A DNA stretch of 64,000 bases from Paractinoplanes ferrugineus (GTDB lineage Bacteria; Actinomycetota; Actinomycetes; Mycobacteriales; Micromonosporaceae). The notes beneath the pieces are model-generated. The model saw only the letters and a program-made list of their open reading frames with translations. It searched no databases and was not told the DNA's origin. Location of the stretch: positions 62,001-126,000 of the forward strand of contig NZ_BOMM01000056.1 in NCBI RefSeq assembly GCF_016862195.1, in the 5' to 3' direction. Both the position numbers and the translations under genes were made by a program. Positions 7,827 to 17,030 of the stretch are shown piece after piece (position 1 is the stretch's first letter; each line of letters opens with the position of its first letter).

Positions 7827-8306
7827 GTGCGGCAATACGGACAAGAGCGCGAGGTCGAGCCTGTCGTGATGACGGCGCTCGTGTTCCGCGCTGGGCCGCT
7901 CCTGTGCGCGCTGCGGCTCGAGGAGGTCATCGAGACCATGCGGCCGCTCGAGACCCAGCCGCTGGCCGGCACGCCGCCGTTCGTCCTCGGCATCAGCGTG
8001 CTGCGCGGCGTGCCGACGCCGGTGATCGACGTGGGGCGCCTGCTGCGCGGGGATCAAGGCGAAGCCGAACGGTACGTCGCGGTCCGCACCGAACGCGGCG
8101 CGGTCGCCCTCGCCACCGGCGAGATCATCGGCATCCGCAGCGTCGACACCACCACCGGTGCCCACCCGGCGCTGCTCGGCGGGCGGTCGAGTCGCCTCGT
8201 CGCCGGGGTCGGCACGGTCGGCGCCGAGCCGTTGCTGCTGCTGCAGAGCATGCGGGCGGTGCCGGACGACGTGTGGGAAGCGGCCGCCTCGGCCGGTGTG
8301 CCGTGA
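7827..8306 (+). CDS. CheW-like adaptor (first copy)
   Basis: A ~159-residue single CheW domain. The core begins at about residue 15 (TALVFRAGPLLCALRLEEVIE) and ends near PLLLLQ, with the typical GISVLRGVPTPVIDVGRLL strand pattern. CheW proteins couple a methyl-accepting receptor to the CheA kinase. GTG 7827 is chosen because of the -10 box six bases upstream; GTG/ATG at 7866/7869 would remove 13-14 residues that are not part of the domain. It is the first gene of an overlapping operon whose stop overlaps the CheR start (GTGA). In Wsp systems the equivalent gene is wspB or wspD. Confidence 0.85.
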   Translation: MRQYGQEREVEPVVMTALVFRAGPLLCALRLEEVIETMRPLETQPLAGTPPFVLGISVLRGVPTPVIDVGRLLRGDQGEAERYVAVRTERGAVALATGEIIGIRSVDTTTGAHPALLGGRSSRLVAGVGTVGAEPLLLLQSMRAVPDDVWEAAASAGVP

Positions 8307-9682
8307 CCACCGAGGCGGAGATCGGCCGGTTCCGTGAGCTGCTCGCGCGCTCGCTGGGCTGGACCTTCAGCGACCGCGACGCGCGCCAGCTCGGCCCGCT
8401 GCTGGCCGACCGGGCCCACACCCACCGGATGAGCCGCACCGAGTACGTCAACCGGCTGGCCGCCCGCCCCTGGAACGACGAACTGGTCGAACTGATCGAG
8501 CAACTGAGCATCACCGAGACCTACTTCTTCCGGCACGGCGAGCAGTTCCGCGCCCTGCGCGAGGAGGCCATGCCGCAGCGGGTGCTGGCTCGCGCGCCGC
8601 AGAAGGTGCTCCGGGTCCTCTCGGTGGCGTGCTCGTCCGGCGAGGAGGCGTACAGCCTGGCCATCGTGGCCCAGGAGGCGGCACCGGGGCCGGACTGGAC
8701 GATCGACGTGACCGGCATCGACGCCAACCCGGCGGTGCTCCGGCAGGCCACCGAGGGCTGGTATTCGCCGTGGTCCCTGCGCGAGACACCGGCGGAGGTC
8801 AAACGACGCTGGTTCCGGGCCGGCGAGCGCGGCTTCCACGTGGTCGAGGAGATCCAGCGGCTCGTCCGGTTCCACCGGCAGAACGTCGCCGAGCCGGAGG
8901 ATCTCGTCTGGCGCCCCGGCCAGTACGACGTGATCTTCTGCCGCAACCTGCTGATGTACCTGGTGCCGGAGGTGGCGCAGGCCCTCGTGACGCGGATGAC
9001 CGAGTGCCTCGTCCCGGGCGGGTACCTGTTCCTCGGGCACACCGACTCGCTCGGCGCCGCCCCGGCCGGCCTGGAGCTGCGGCACACCCACGACGCGTTC
9101 TACTACCGGCGGCTGTCGGCTGCCGGCCCTCCCCCACCGCCCGCACCCCGGCCGGCCCCACCGGTCCCGCCGGTCGAGCCGTCCCGGCCCGCGGAGGACG
9201 TCTACCAGCGCACGTTGCTGCTGTTCACCGACGAACGCTACGCCGAGGCGCTCGCCCTGCTCCCGCACCCCGCCGGCCCGGCCGAGCGGCTGCTGTGCGG
9301 CGTGCTGCTGGCCCAGGCCGGCCGGCTCGACGAGGCGGTCGATGCGGCCCGCCGGCTGATCGACGACGACGGGCTCAACCCGGACGCGCATCAGCTGCTC
9401 GGGCTCTGCCTGGAGGGGGCCACGGCGGTGCCGGAGGCGCTCCAGCAGTACCGGCTGGCCGCGTACCTCGATCCGGACTTCGCCCTGCCACGGATGCGAC
9501 TGGGGCTGCTGGCCCGGCGACAGGGCGACGACCGGGCCGCGTCCGGCGAGCTGGAGCGGGCGTTGGCGTTGCTGCCCGGTGAGCACGAGCTGCGGATCAC
9601 CCTGTTCGGCGGCGGGTTCGGGCGGCTGGCGCTGACCGCGCTGTGCCGTTCCGAGCTGGAGGCCTGCGGGGTGCGCCGGTGA
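8303..9682 (+). CDS. CheR receptor methyltransferase with TPR tail
   Basis: A 459-residue protein. Residues ~1-80 form the helical CheR N-terminal domain. Residues ~85-275 are the SAM-dependent methyltransferase (VLSVACSSGEEAYSLA for SAM binding; YDVIFCRNLLMYLVPE; GGYLFLGHTDSL). A Pro-rich linker at about 280-300 leads into TPR-like helices to the end. It would methylate glutamates on the MCP encoded two genes downstream. Fusion to TPRs rather than a pentapeptide-binding form is the architecture of WspC and FrzF. The GTG start overlaps the upstream cheW stop by 4 bases. Confidence 0.92.
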   Translation: MTTEAEIGRFRELLARSLGWTFSDRDARQLGPLLADRAHTHRMSRTEYVNRLAARPWNDELVELIEQLSITETYFFRHGEQFRALREEAMPQRVLARAPQKVLRVLSVACSSGEEAYSLAIVAQEAAPGPDWTIDVTGIDANPAVLRQATEGWYSPWSLRETPAEVKRRWFRAGERGFHVVEEIQRLVRFHRQNVAEPEDLVWRPGQYDVIFCRNLLMYLVPEVAQALVTRMTECLVPGGYLFLGHTDSLGAAPAGLELRHTHDAFYYRRLSAAGPPPPPAPRPAPPVPPVEPSRPAEDVYQRTLLLFTDERYAEALALLPHPAGPAERLLCGVLLAQAGRLDEAVDAARRLIDDDGLNPDAHQLLGLCLEGATAVPEALQQYRLAAYLDPDFALPRMRLGLLARRQGDDRAASGELERALALLPGEHELRITLFGGGFGRLALTALCRSELEACGVRR

Positions 9683-10227
9683 CCACGGTCGAGCGCCGGA
9701 TCACCCGGCTGCGCACCGACTTCGACCGGTCCTTCGCCCAGCCGCAGGACAGCCACGACGTCGAACACGTCGAGCTGCTCGCGGTGCGGGCGGCCGGCCG
9801 CCCGTACGCCCTGCGGCTGGCCCAGACCGCCGGCCTGCACCCCGACCGCCCGGTGACCCCGCTGCCCGGACCGTTGCCGGCACTGCTCGGCCTGGCCGGT
9901 TTCGTCGGCGCGGTGGTGCCGGTGTACGACCTGGCCGCGCTGCTCGGCCACCCGGCTGCCGACCGGCCGCGCTGGCTGGTCATGGCGGCCGGCACCCCGC
10001 TGCTGGCCCTGGCCTTCCACGACGTGGACGGGCACGTGCGGGTCGCGGCCGAGGCGATCATCAGCGAGGCGTCCGGCGACGGACGGCGGGGTGTGCTGCG
10101 CGGCATGGTCGCGCTCGACGGCGCCACCCGCCCGATCATCGACGTGCCCGCCGCCCGGGCCGTGGTGCATCAGATGGCCGGGCACGCGCCCGGAACCGAG
10201 GAGGGAGCGGCTCATGATGTCCGGTAA
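9679..10227 (+). CDS. CheW-like adaptor (second copy)
   Basis: A 182-residue CheW-type protein starting at a GTG that overlaps the cheR stop (GTGA). About 30 charged N-terminal residues precede the CheW fold, which begins at VELLAVRAAGRPYALRL. The FVGAVVPVYDLAALLG segment is the usual middle strand pair. Having two CheW proteins flanking CheR is the order seen in wsp operons (wspB-wspC-wspD). The two copies are clearly diverged, so they probably bind different partners (receptor versus kinase). The gene overlaps the MCP start by 14 bases. Confidence 0.85.
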   Translation: MTTVERRITRLRTDFDRSFAQPQDSHDVEHVELLAVRAAGRPYALRLAQTAGLHPDRPVTPLPGPLPALLGLAGFVGAVVPVYDLAALLGHPAADRPRWLVMAAGTPLLALAFHDVDGHVRVAAEAIISEASGDGRRGVLRGMVALDGATRPIIDVPAARAVVHQMAGHAPGTEEGAAHDVR

Positions 10228-11680
10228 GACCTTCGGCTACAAGCTGGCCGGCGGCTTCGGCGTGACGCTGGCGCTGACCGTGCTGATGATCGCCACGTCG
10301 GTGCTTGCGCTGCGCTACGTGGTGCAGAGCAAGGACCAGGTGATCAAGTCGACGACCACCAGCCTGGTCGGCGCGGTGGAGCTCAGCCGCACGATGGAAC
10401 GCCGGATCGGGGGTTACCGGGCCTTTCTGCTCAGCGCCGGGGACGAGTGGCTGACCGCCACCAACGCCGACCGCGCCATGTTCCTCACCCAGGTCGACCA
10501 GCTGCGCGGCACCCTGTCGGATTCGGCCGCGCTGAAGCTGCTCGACACCGTGTCGCAGGACGAGGCTACGCACAACACCATCGTCAACAGCCTGCTCGCC
10601 AAGCGTCAGGCCATGCGCGTGCCGGACATGGCCGCGCTCAACGATCCGCGGATCAAGCCCGCCCGGGACGCGATGCTCGCCGCGATCGACGCTCTCGTCG
10701 CCCGGATCCGCACCGACGTCGATGCCGACCGCTCCGCGTCCTCGACCCGGGCCACCTGGTCGATCGCCGCCATCATCGCCCTCGGCGTGGTGCTGGTGCT
10801 GGCCGCGGCCGCGGTGGCCTGGCGGCTCAGCCGGGACCTGCGCCGCGAGGTCGGCGCCGCGGTCGGGCACATCCAGAGCTCGTCGGCGCAGCTCGAGGCG
10901 GCGGCGGCGCAGCAGGCCTCGGGCGGGCGCGACCAGGCCAGCGCGATGAACGAGATCACCACGACGATCAGCGAACTGTTGATCACCTCGAGGCAGATCG
11001 CGGACAGCTGCCAGCGGGTGTCGAAGGTCGCCGAGGACACCGCGGACGCGGCCCGCACCGGCGACGCCACGATCGACCAGACCCGGGCGTCGATCACCGC
11101 CATCCGCACCCAGGTGGACCAGATCGTGCAGCACATGCTGGCCCTCGGCGAGAAGTCGCAGCAGATCGGCGGGGTCGTCGACCTGGTGTCCGAGCTCGCC
11201 GAGCAGACGAACATCCTGGCCATCAACGCGACCATCGAGGCCAGCGGGGCCGGCGAGTGGGGGCGCCGGTTCGCCGTGGTGGCCGAGGAGATCCGCAAGC
11301 TGGCCGACCGGACGGCGGGGTCGGCCAAGGAGATCCGGGCGATGATCGAGGACGTCCGCGGCGCGGTGAACACCACCGTGATGGCCACCGAGATCGGCGC
11401 CAAGGCCGTCGACGCCGGGTCCCGGCAGTTCGACGACGCCACCAGCTCGTTCCGCCGGATCGCCCAGCTCGTGGCCACCACCAGCGACGCCACCCGGGAG
11501 ATCGAACTGTCCACCAAGCAGCAGACCACCGCTGTCGAGCAGGTCAGCTCGGCCGCCTCGGACACCGCCCGGGCCAGCCGGGAGACCGAGGCCAGCGCCG
11601 TGCAGACCAAGCAGACGGCGGCCCACCTGAGCACGCTCTCCGGTGACCTGCTCGATCTGGTCGGCAGCGGACGGCACTGA
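10214..11680 (+). CDS. Methyl-accepting chemotaxis protein
   Basis: A 488-residue receptor with a GAGGGAG ribosome site about 6 bases before the ATG. Transmembrane helix 1 (about 13-35), an extracytoplasmic helical sensor of ~140 residues (four-helix-bundle-like), transmembrane helix 2 (about 185-207), a short junction and a long cytoplasmic coiled coil. The signalling tip is readable as ELAEQTNILAINATIEA followed by FAVVAEEIRKLADRT. The tip is the conserved CheA/CheW contact. Glutamate/glutamine pairs on both sides are candidate methylation sites for the CheR and CheB of the operon. No clear ligand-binding family was recognised. Confidence 0.93.
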   Translation: MMSGKTFGYKLAGGFGVTLALTVLMIATSVLALRYVVQSKDQVIKSTTTSLVGAVELSRTMERRIGGYRAFLLSAGDEWLTATNADRAMFLTQVDQLRGTLSDSAALKLLDTVSQDEATHNTIVNSLLAKRQAMRVPDMAALNDPRIKPARDAMLAAIDALVARIRTDVDADRSASSTRATWSIAAIIALGVVLVLAAAAVAWRLSRDLRREVGAAVGHIQSSSAQLEAAAAQQASGGRDQASAMNEITTTISELLITSRQIADSCQRVSKVAEDTADAARTGDATIDQTRASITAIRTQVDQIVQHMLALGEKSQQIGGVVDLVSELAEQTNILAINATIEASGAGEWGRRFAVVAEEIRKLADRTAGSAKEIRAMIEDVRGAVNTTVMATEIGAKAVDAGSRQFDDATSSFRRIAQLVATTSDATREIELSTKQQTTAVEQVSSAASDTARASRETEASAVQTKQTAAHLSTLSGDLLDLVGSGRH

Positions 11681-11681
11681 G

Positions 11682-13706
11682 GTGGCCGAGGCTCGGGACC
11701 CGCTGCGCTACTTCCGGATCGAGGCGCGCGAGCTGGTCGATCAGATCAGTGCCGCCGTCCTCGATCTGGACCAGGAGCCGGGGCCGGACCTGGTGGCGCG
11801 GCTGCTGCGCTACGCGCACACCCTCAAGGGCGCGGCCCGGGTGGTCAAACAGACCGAGATCGCCGACCGGGCGCACGAGTTCGAGGACGTCCTGGTGCCG
11901 CACCGGGGGTCGGCGGTCACCCAGATGCCCGCCGACGAGATGCGCGAGCTGCTGCGGCTCAACGACGAGATAGTCCAGTTCGTCCGGGCCCTGGAGCATC
12001 CGCCGCGGGAGAAACCCGCGGTGGAGCAGATCGACGACGAGGTGCCCGCTCCCCGCGCCGCCACCGCCGACCTGGACGAGTTGCTCGACGCGGTCGGCGA
12101 GGCCAGCGCCCGGATCGCCCCGCTGCGCGACGGCAGCCGCACCCTGGCCGGGATCCAGCGCCGGGTGGAGGCGTTCAGCGACCGGCTGCGGGTGGCCCGG
12201 CCGGGCGGCGACGCCGGGACCCGGGCCGCCGCGCAACGGCTCGCCGGCGACATGGGCGCGCTGGGGCGCCGCCTCATCGACGCGGTCGACCAGGTGGAAC
12301 GCGAGCTCGACGAGGTGCGCGGCCGGGCCGAGGGGCTGCGGCTGGTCTCCGCCGGCACGATCTTCACGGCGCTGCACCGGGCCGTGCATGACGCCGCTGA
12401 CGCCGAGGGCAAACGGGTCCGGTTCGCCGCCCACGGCGCCGAGACCCGGCTCGGCCCGCAGGTGCTCAACCAGGTCAACGGAGCCTTCCTGCACGTGGTG
12501 CGCAACGCGGTGGTGCATGGCATCGAGCCGGAGGCGCAGCGTATGGCGGCCGGCAAACCGGCCGAGGGATCGATCACCGTCGACGTGCAGCGGCGCGGCC
12601 GGTGGATCCATTTCCGGTGTACGGACGACGGCCGCGGCTTCGACCTGGCCGCGTTGCGTCGGGTGGCCGAGACGCGCGGCCTGCTCCCGGCCGGCAGCGA
12701 GCCCGACCCGCAGGAGCTGATCGATCTCGTGCTGCACGGGGGGATCAGCACGTCGGACGCGGTGACCGAGGTGGCCGGCCGGGGCATCGGCATGGACGTG
12801 GCCCGCGACGTGGCCCTGCAGCTCGGCGGCACGGTCAACATCAAGAACTGGCCCGGCCAGGGCGCCACCGTGGAGATCTCGCTGCCGCTGACCCTGCTGT
12901 CGATGAACGGGCTGATCGTCGAGGCCGGCGGCACGGTGGTGACGATGCCGCTGGACGCGGTACGCCGGTGTGTGCGGCTGCCCGCCGAGGACGTGACCAC
13001 CGCCGCCGCCAGCGGCCGGTTCGCGCACGAGGGTCAGGTCGTGCCGTTCCTGCCGCTCGCCCGTTCGATCGCCCCGGCCGCGCCGGACCGGACCGGCTCC
13101 GGGGTGGCGATCGTGCTCTCCGCCGACGACGACACCGTCGCGGTCGGCGTGGACCGGCTGGCCGGCACCACCACCCTGGTCGCCCGGCCGTTGCCCGACC
13201 TCGCCCCGGCCGCGGCGGTGATCGGCGGCGTCGCCATCGACATGGACGGCAATCCGCGCCTCGTGCTGGACGCGCACGGCCTGGTCGCCGCGGCCCTGCA
13301 GGACATGAGCGTCGCGGGTTCCTCGCCCGAGCCCGGCCCCCGGCTGCCGATCCTGGTCGTCGACGACTCGCTGACCACCCGGATGCTGGAACGAAGCATC
13401 CTCGAGTCGGCCGGCTACGACGTCGATCTGGCCGCCTCCGCCGAGGAGGGCCTCGAGCGCGCGCACAAGCGGGACTACGGCCTGTTCCTCACCGACATCG
13501 ACATGCCCGGCATGGACGGCTTCGGATTCGTCGCCACCACCCGGGCCGACCCGGCCCTCGGGCACATCCCGGCCATCCTGGTCAGCTCCCGCGCCACCGC
13601 CGAGGACCGGCGCCGGGGCCAGGAGGTCGGTGCCTCCGCCTACGTCATCAAGGGCGAGTTCAACCAGGAGGAACTGCTCGCCCACATCCGGAGGCTGATC
13701 CTCTGA
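11682..13706 (+). CDS. CheA-type hybrid histidine kinase with C-terminal receiver
   Basis: A 674-residue protein starting at a GTG one base after the MCP stop. Domains in order: HPt (about 5-105, phosphorylatable His46 in AHTLKGAAR), a helical P3-like dimer region, HATPase (about 250-420: VVRNAVVHGIEPE N-box, DDGRGFD, GRGIGMDV), a CheW-like P5 domain (about 425-540) and a receiver (about 555-674; ILVVDDS, DIDMPGMDG phosphoacceptor Asp, VIKGE Lys). The CheA-REC fusion is the WspE/FrzE architecture, usually used in chemosensory systems that control something other than flagella. It would autophosphorylate on His46 and pass phosphate to its own receiver, CheB and the downstream hybrid kinase. 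Confidence 0.93.
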   Translation: MAEARDPLRYFRIEARELVDQISAAVLDLDQEPGPDLVARLLRYAHTLKGAARVVKQTEIADRAHEFEDVLVPHRGSAVTQMPADEMRELLRLNDEIVQFVRALEHPPREKPAVEQIDDEVPAPRAATADLDELLDAVGEASARIAPLRDGSRTLAGIQRRVEAFSDRLRVARPGGDAGTRAAAQRLAGDMGALGRRLIDAVDQVERELDEVRGRAEGLRLVSAGTIFTALHRAVHDAADAEGKRVRFAAHGAETRLGPQVLNQVNGAFLHVVRNAVVHGIEPEAQRMAAGKPAEGSITVDVQRRGRWIHFRCTDDGRGFDLAALRRVAETRGLLPAGSEPDPQELIDLVLHGGISTSDAVTEVAGRGIGMDVARDVALQLGGTVNIKNWPGQGATVEISLPLTLLSMNGLIVEAGGTVVTMPLDAVRRCVRLPAEDVTTAAASGRFAHEGQVVPFLPLARSIAPAAPDRTGSGVAIVLSADDDTVAVGVDRLAGTTTLVARPLPDLAPAAAVIGGVAIDMDGNPRLVLDAHGLVAAALQDMSVAGSSPEPGPRLPILVVDDSLTTRMLERSILESAGYDVDLAASAEEGLERAHKRDYGLFLTDIDMPGMDGFGFVATTRADPALGHIPAILVSSRATAEDRRRGQEVGASAYVIKGEFNQEELLAHIRRLIL

Positions 13707-14755
13707 TGATCCGTGTGCTGCTGGTCGAGGACTCCGCAACGATGCGCGGGCACCTGCGCGAGTCACTTGCCGCCGACCCGGAACTACATGTCGTCGGAGA
13801 AGCAGCGGACGGGAAGCAGGCGGTCGAACTGGTCGGCCGGCTGCGCCCGGACGTCGTGACCATGGACATGATGCTGCCCACGATGAGCGGGCTGGCCGCC
13901 ACCGAGCACATCATGGCCGAGCACCCGACCCCGATCCTGGTCGTCTCGTCGGCCGATCGGCAGGAGCTGTTCAGCACCTACAACGCGCTCGCCGCCGGGG
14001 CCGTCGACGTGCTGGAGAAACCGCGCGGCGACGCCAGCGACGCGGACTGGGGGCGGCGGCTGCGCTCGGCCGTCCGCCTCGTCTCCCGCATCCGGGTGAT
14101 CACCCACCCGCGGGCCCGGCTCGACGGCCGCCGGCCCGAACCGCCGCCGCTGACCGCCGCCCCGCCGGACGCCCTGCGCCTGGTCGCGGTGGGCGCCTCC
14201 ACCGGCGGGCCGCGCGCGCTCACCGACCTGCTCCGCTCGTTGCCGGGCGGCTTCCGGCCGCCGGTGCTCGTCGTGCAGCACATCGCGGCGAGCGAGCCGT
14301 TCGCCGTCGCGTTCTCCGACTGGCTGGCCGGGCAGACCGGGCTCGACGTCACCTACGCCCGCGACTGGACGCCCGTCGAGACCCTCGCCGGGCGGGTCGT
14401 GCTCGCCCCGCCCGACCGGCACATGCTGGTCCGCGACGGGGTCGTGCGGCTCAGCGACGCGGCCACCCGGCACTCCTGCCGGCCCTCGGTCGACGTGCTC
14501 TTCGAGTCGGTGGCGGTCGAGTGCGGCGACAAGGCGGCCGGCTGCCTGCTCACCGGCATGGGCCGGGACGGCGCCGAGGGGCTGTTGCGGATGCGCTCGC
14601 ACGGCGCGGTCACCTTCGCCCAGGACGAGGCCAGCTGCGTGGTGTACGGGATGCCCCGCGAGGCCGCCCTGCTCGGCGCGGCCGCCTACGTGCTGCCACC
14701 CAACCGGATCGCGGCCCGCCTCGGCGAGCTGCACCCCGCCGGGAGCCGCCCATGA
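13706..14755 (+). CDS. CheB receptor methylesterase/response regulator
   Basis: A 349-residue protein. The receiver domain is residues 1-120 with acidic pocket Glu8-Asp9 and phosphoacceptor Asp54 (VVTMDMMLP). A ~30-residue linker leads into the methylesterase domain, about 155-345. The catalytic triad is visible: Ser in AVGASTGGP, His in VVQHIAAS and Asp in GMGRDGAEG. It removes methyl groups from the MCP when phosphorylated by CheA. GGAGG at 13690-13694 precedes the ATG, which overlaps the CheA stop by one base (TGATG). Confidence 0.94.
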   Translation: MIRVLLVEDSATMRGHLRESLAADPELHVVGEAADGKQAVELVGRLRPDVVTMDMMLPTMSGLAATEHIMAEHPTPILVVSSADRQELFSTYNALAAGAVDVLEKPRGDASDADWGRRLRSAVRLVSRIRVITHPRARLDGRRPEPPPLTAAPPDALRLVAVGASTGGPRALTDLLRSLPGGFRPPVLVVQHIAASEPFAVAFSDWLAGQTGLDVTYARDWTPVETLAGRVVLAPPDRHMLVRDGVVRLSDAATRHSCRPSVDVLFESVAVECGDKAAGCLLTGMGRDGAEGLLRMRSHGAVTFAQDEASCVVYGMPREAALLGAAAYVLPPNRIAARLGELHPAGSRP

Positions 14756-16743
14756 GTTTCCGGGTGCTCATCGTCGACGACAGCCTGACCGTACGGATGG
14801 ACCTGCACGACATGTTCACCGCCGACGGCTTCGGCACGATCCTCTGCGCGACCGGCGCCGAGGCCCGCGACGCGTTCGCCGGCGACGAGTTCGACGCCGC
14901 CGTGCTCGACGTGCTGCTGCCCGACGCCGACGGCCTGGAGCTGCTGCGCGAGCTGCGCGGCAACCCCGGCCGCGGGCAGGTCGTCACCGTGCTGCTGTCC
15001 AGCGAGGACGAGGTCGCCGACCGGCTCGCGGGGCTGCGCATCGGCGCCGACGAATATGTCGGCAAGCCGTACGACGCCGGCTACGTCGTGGCCCGGGTGC
15101 GCCAACTGCTGGTCTCCGGGACGGTCGTGACCACCGCCGATCGCACCACCGTGCTGGTGATCGACGACAGCATCACCTTCCGCGAGCAACTGCGCGAGCT
15201 GCTCGAATCCGAGGGCTACACGGTGCTCACCGCGCCGAGCGGGGAGGAGGGGCTGCGCGTCGCCGCCGACCGCCGCCCGCAGGCGATCATCGTGGACGGC
15301 GTGATGCCGGGCATCGACGGCGCCACCGTGATCCGCCGGGTGCGGCTCGATCCGGCGCTGCGCGACATCCCGTGCATCCTGATGACCGCGGCCGACGACT
15401 ACGCCACCGAGCTGCAGATGCTCGACGCCGGCGCCGACGCCTTCGTGCGCAAGCAGCAGAACCTCGCGATCGTGCCGGCCAAGCTCAACGCGGTGCTGCG
15501 GCAGAGCGCCGAGCAGCTGCCGATCGAGGTCACCGGCAGCCTGCACGGCCCGAGCAAGGTGCTGGCGCTCACCCCCGAACGGGACCAGCTGGCCGAGCTC
15601 GTCGGGGCGCTGCGGGCCGAGGGGTACGACGTGATCCCGGTCGCCTCCCCCGCGGACGCCCTGGACCTGCTCGCGGCCCAGCCGGTCGACTGCATAGTGC
15701 TGGGTCTGGGGCTCGTCGGCGAACTCGGCCGCGACGCCTGCCGGCGGATCAAGGAGGTGCCGGTGATCGGCGAGACGCCGATCGTGATGACCGGCGAGAA
15801 CGATGACGACATGCTGGCCTGCCTGAGCGCCGGGGCCGACGACTACGTACGGTCGGGGGCCGGCGCCGAGGCGCTGCGGGCCCACGTGCGTACGCAGATC
15901 CGCCGCAAGCAGTCGCACGACGAGAGCCGCCGGATCCGCGAGGAACTGATGCGCCGGGAGCTCGACGCCGCCGAGGAGCGGTCCGCCCGGCATCTCGCCG
16001 AGACCCGGGCCGCCCTGGTCGAGGAGCTGGAGTGGCGCAACCGGGAGCTGGAGGCGTTCTCCGGCTCGGTGTCGCACGACCTGCGCGGGCCGTTGCAGGT
16101 GATCAGCAGTTTCGCCGAGCACATGCTCGACGACGACGACGATCCGCTGAGCCCGGAGGCCCGCCGCCGGCTGGGCCGCATCCAGGCCGCCGCCACCCGG
16201 ATGGCCGATCTGGTGGAGTCGCTGCTGATCCTGGCCCGGGCGAGCCGCGGCGAGCTGCGCCGGGCCTCGTTCGACCTGACCGCCACGATCTGGAGCGTGA
16301 TCGCCGACGTGGAGGCGCGCTACCCGGACCGCAAGGTCGCCTTCACGGTGCACGACGACCTGACCGTCGACGCGGACGAGGGCCTGGTGCGCGTCATCCT
16401 GGAGAACCTGATCAACAACGCGGTGAAGTTCACCGGCAAGATCCCGAGCCCGGCGATCGAGATCGGCTCGACCACGCTCGGGTTCTTCGTGCGGGACAAC
16501 GGGGCCGGGTTCCCGGCCGGCAAGTCGGGTGAGCTGTTCCGCCCGTTCGCCCGGCTCCATCGGGCCGAGGACTTCCCGGGCACCGGAATCGGGCTGACCA
16601 CCGTGCACCGCGCGGTGGAGCGGCACGGCGGGGAGATCTGGGCCGAGGGCGAGGACGGCCGGGGCGCGACGTTCTGGTTCACCCTGCCGGCGGCTACGGC
16701 GGTCAACGGCGATCGCAGAGCGCAAGCACGCAAACACGGATAA
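14752..16743 (+). CDS. Triple-receiver hybrid sensor histidine kinase
   Basis: A 663-residue cytoplasmic protein and the last gene of the chemosensory operon (ATGA overlap with cheB). Order: receiver 1 (about 1-120, Asp in AVLDVLLPDADG, Lys in VGKPYD), receiver 2 (about 135-255, Asp in IIVDGVMPGIDG, Lys in VRKQQN), receiver 3 (about 265-385), coiled coil, HisKA (His442 in SVSHDLRGPL) and HATPase (about 540-655; NLINNAVKFTG, DNGAGFPAG, GTGIGLTTV). Receiver 3 seems inactive: its usual phosphoacceptor is replaced by Gly in CIVLGLGLVG and the acidic pair is missing. It has no membrane segment or output domain, so it probably integrates phosphate from CheA and relays it to a partner encoded elsewhere. 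Confidence 0.9.
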   Translation: MSFRVLIVDDSLTVRMDLHDMFTADGFGTILCATGAEARDAFAGDEFDAAVLDVLLPDADGLELLRELRGNPGRGQVVTVLLSSEDEVADRLAGLRIGADEYVGKPYDAGYVVARVRQLLVSGTVVTTADRTTVLVIDDSITFREQLRELLESEGYTVLTAPSGEEGLRVAADRRPQAIIVDGVMPGIDGATVIRRVRLDPALRDIPCILMTAADDYATELQMLDAGADAFVRKQQNLAIVPAKLNAVLRQSAEQLPIEVTGSLHGPSKVLALTPERDQLAELVGALRAEGYDVIPVASPADALDLLAAQPVDCIVLGLGLVGELGRDACRRIKEVPVIGETPIVMTGENDDDMLACLSAGADDYVRSGAGAEALRAHVRTQIRRKQSHDESRRIREELMRRELDAAEERSARHLAETRAALVEELEWRNRELEAFSGSVSHDLRGPLQVISSFAEHMLDDDDDPLSPEARRRLGRIQAAATRMADLVESLLILARASRGELRRASFDLTATIWSVIADVEARYPDRKVAFTVHDDLTVDADEGLVRVILENLINNAVKFTGKIPSPAIEIGSTTLGFFVRDNGAGFPAGKSGELFRPFARLHRAEDFPGTGIGLTTVHRAVERHGGEIWAEGEDGRGATFWFTLPAATAVNGDRRAQARKHG

Positions 16744-16994
16744 CGATTTGAAATACTTTAAGTTTTCATTAATCCAATTCGCTGTCTCAGCTTTCGGAAT
16801 GGAACGACGTTCTTATTTGCCGTCCAGCAAGAGATTAACAATCGCGCTGTGGATCATTTATCAGGGAAGCGCGGTAGATCGTTTTCTGCGCGTAAAATTG
16901 GCATTGATCCGCTTATGTTAGAATCGAGGATTCCGATAGCTTTAGTCCTTATTGACCGATTTATACGGCATTTCGGACAGTGGACAAACAAGCC
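16744..16994. other. AT-richer intergenic stretch, no gene seen
   Basis: About 250 bases after the chemosensory operon are clearly less GC-rich than the surroundings, with runs such as AAATACTTTAAGTTTTCATTAA. No open frame with coding-like third positions, no ribosome site and no strong hairpin was found. It may hold the operon's 3' untranslated region or upstream control sites for the glycosyltransferase promoter. Confidence 0.5.
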
Positions 16995-17024
16995 TTGACC
17001 TGTGGCGCTTAGGCCTAATAGCGT
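16995..17024 (+). promoter_or_regulatory. Candidate promoter for the glycosyltransferase gene
   Basis: TTGACC at 16995-17000 and TAGCGT at 17019-17024 are separated by 18 bases, a good match to the housekeeping actinobacterial promoter. Transcription from here would give a leader of roughly 210 nucleotides before the GTG at 17245. Confidence 0.45.
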
Positions 17025-17030
17025 GTGGAA

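Noticed and set aside
12602..13705. Long plus-strand frame leading into cheB from inside cheA
   Set aside because: The 368 codons before ATG 13706 lie in another frame of the CheA HATPase and receiver coding sequence and are Arg/Pro-rich. CheB begins normally at 13706 with a GGAGG site.
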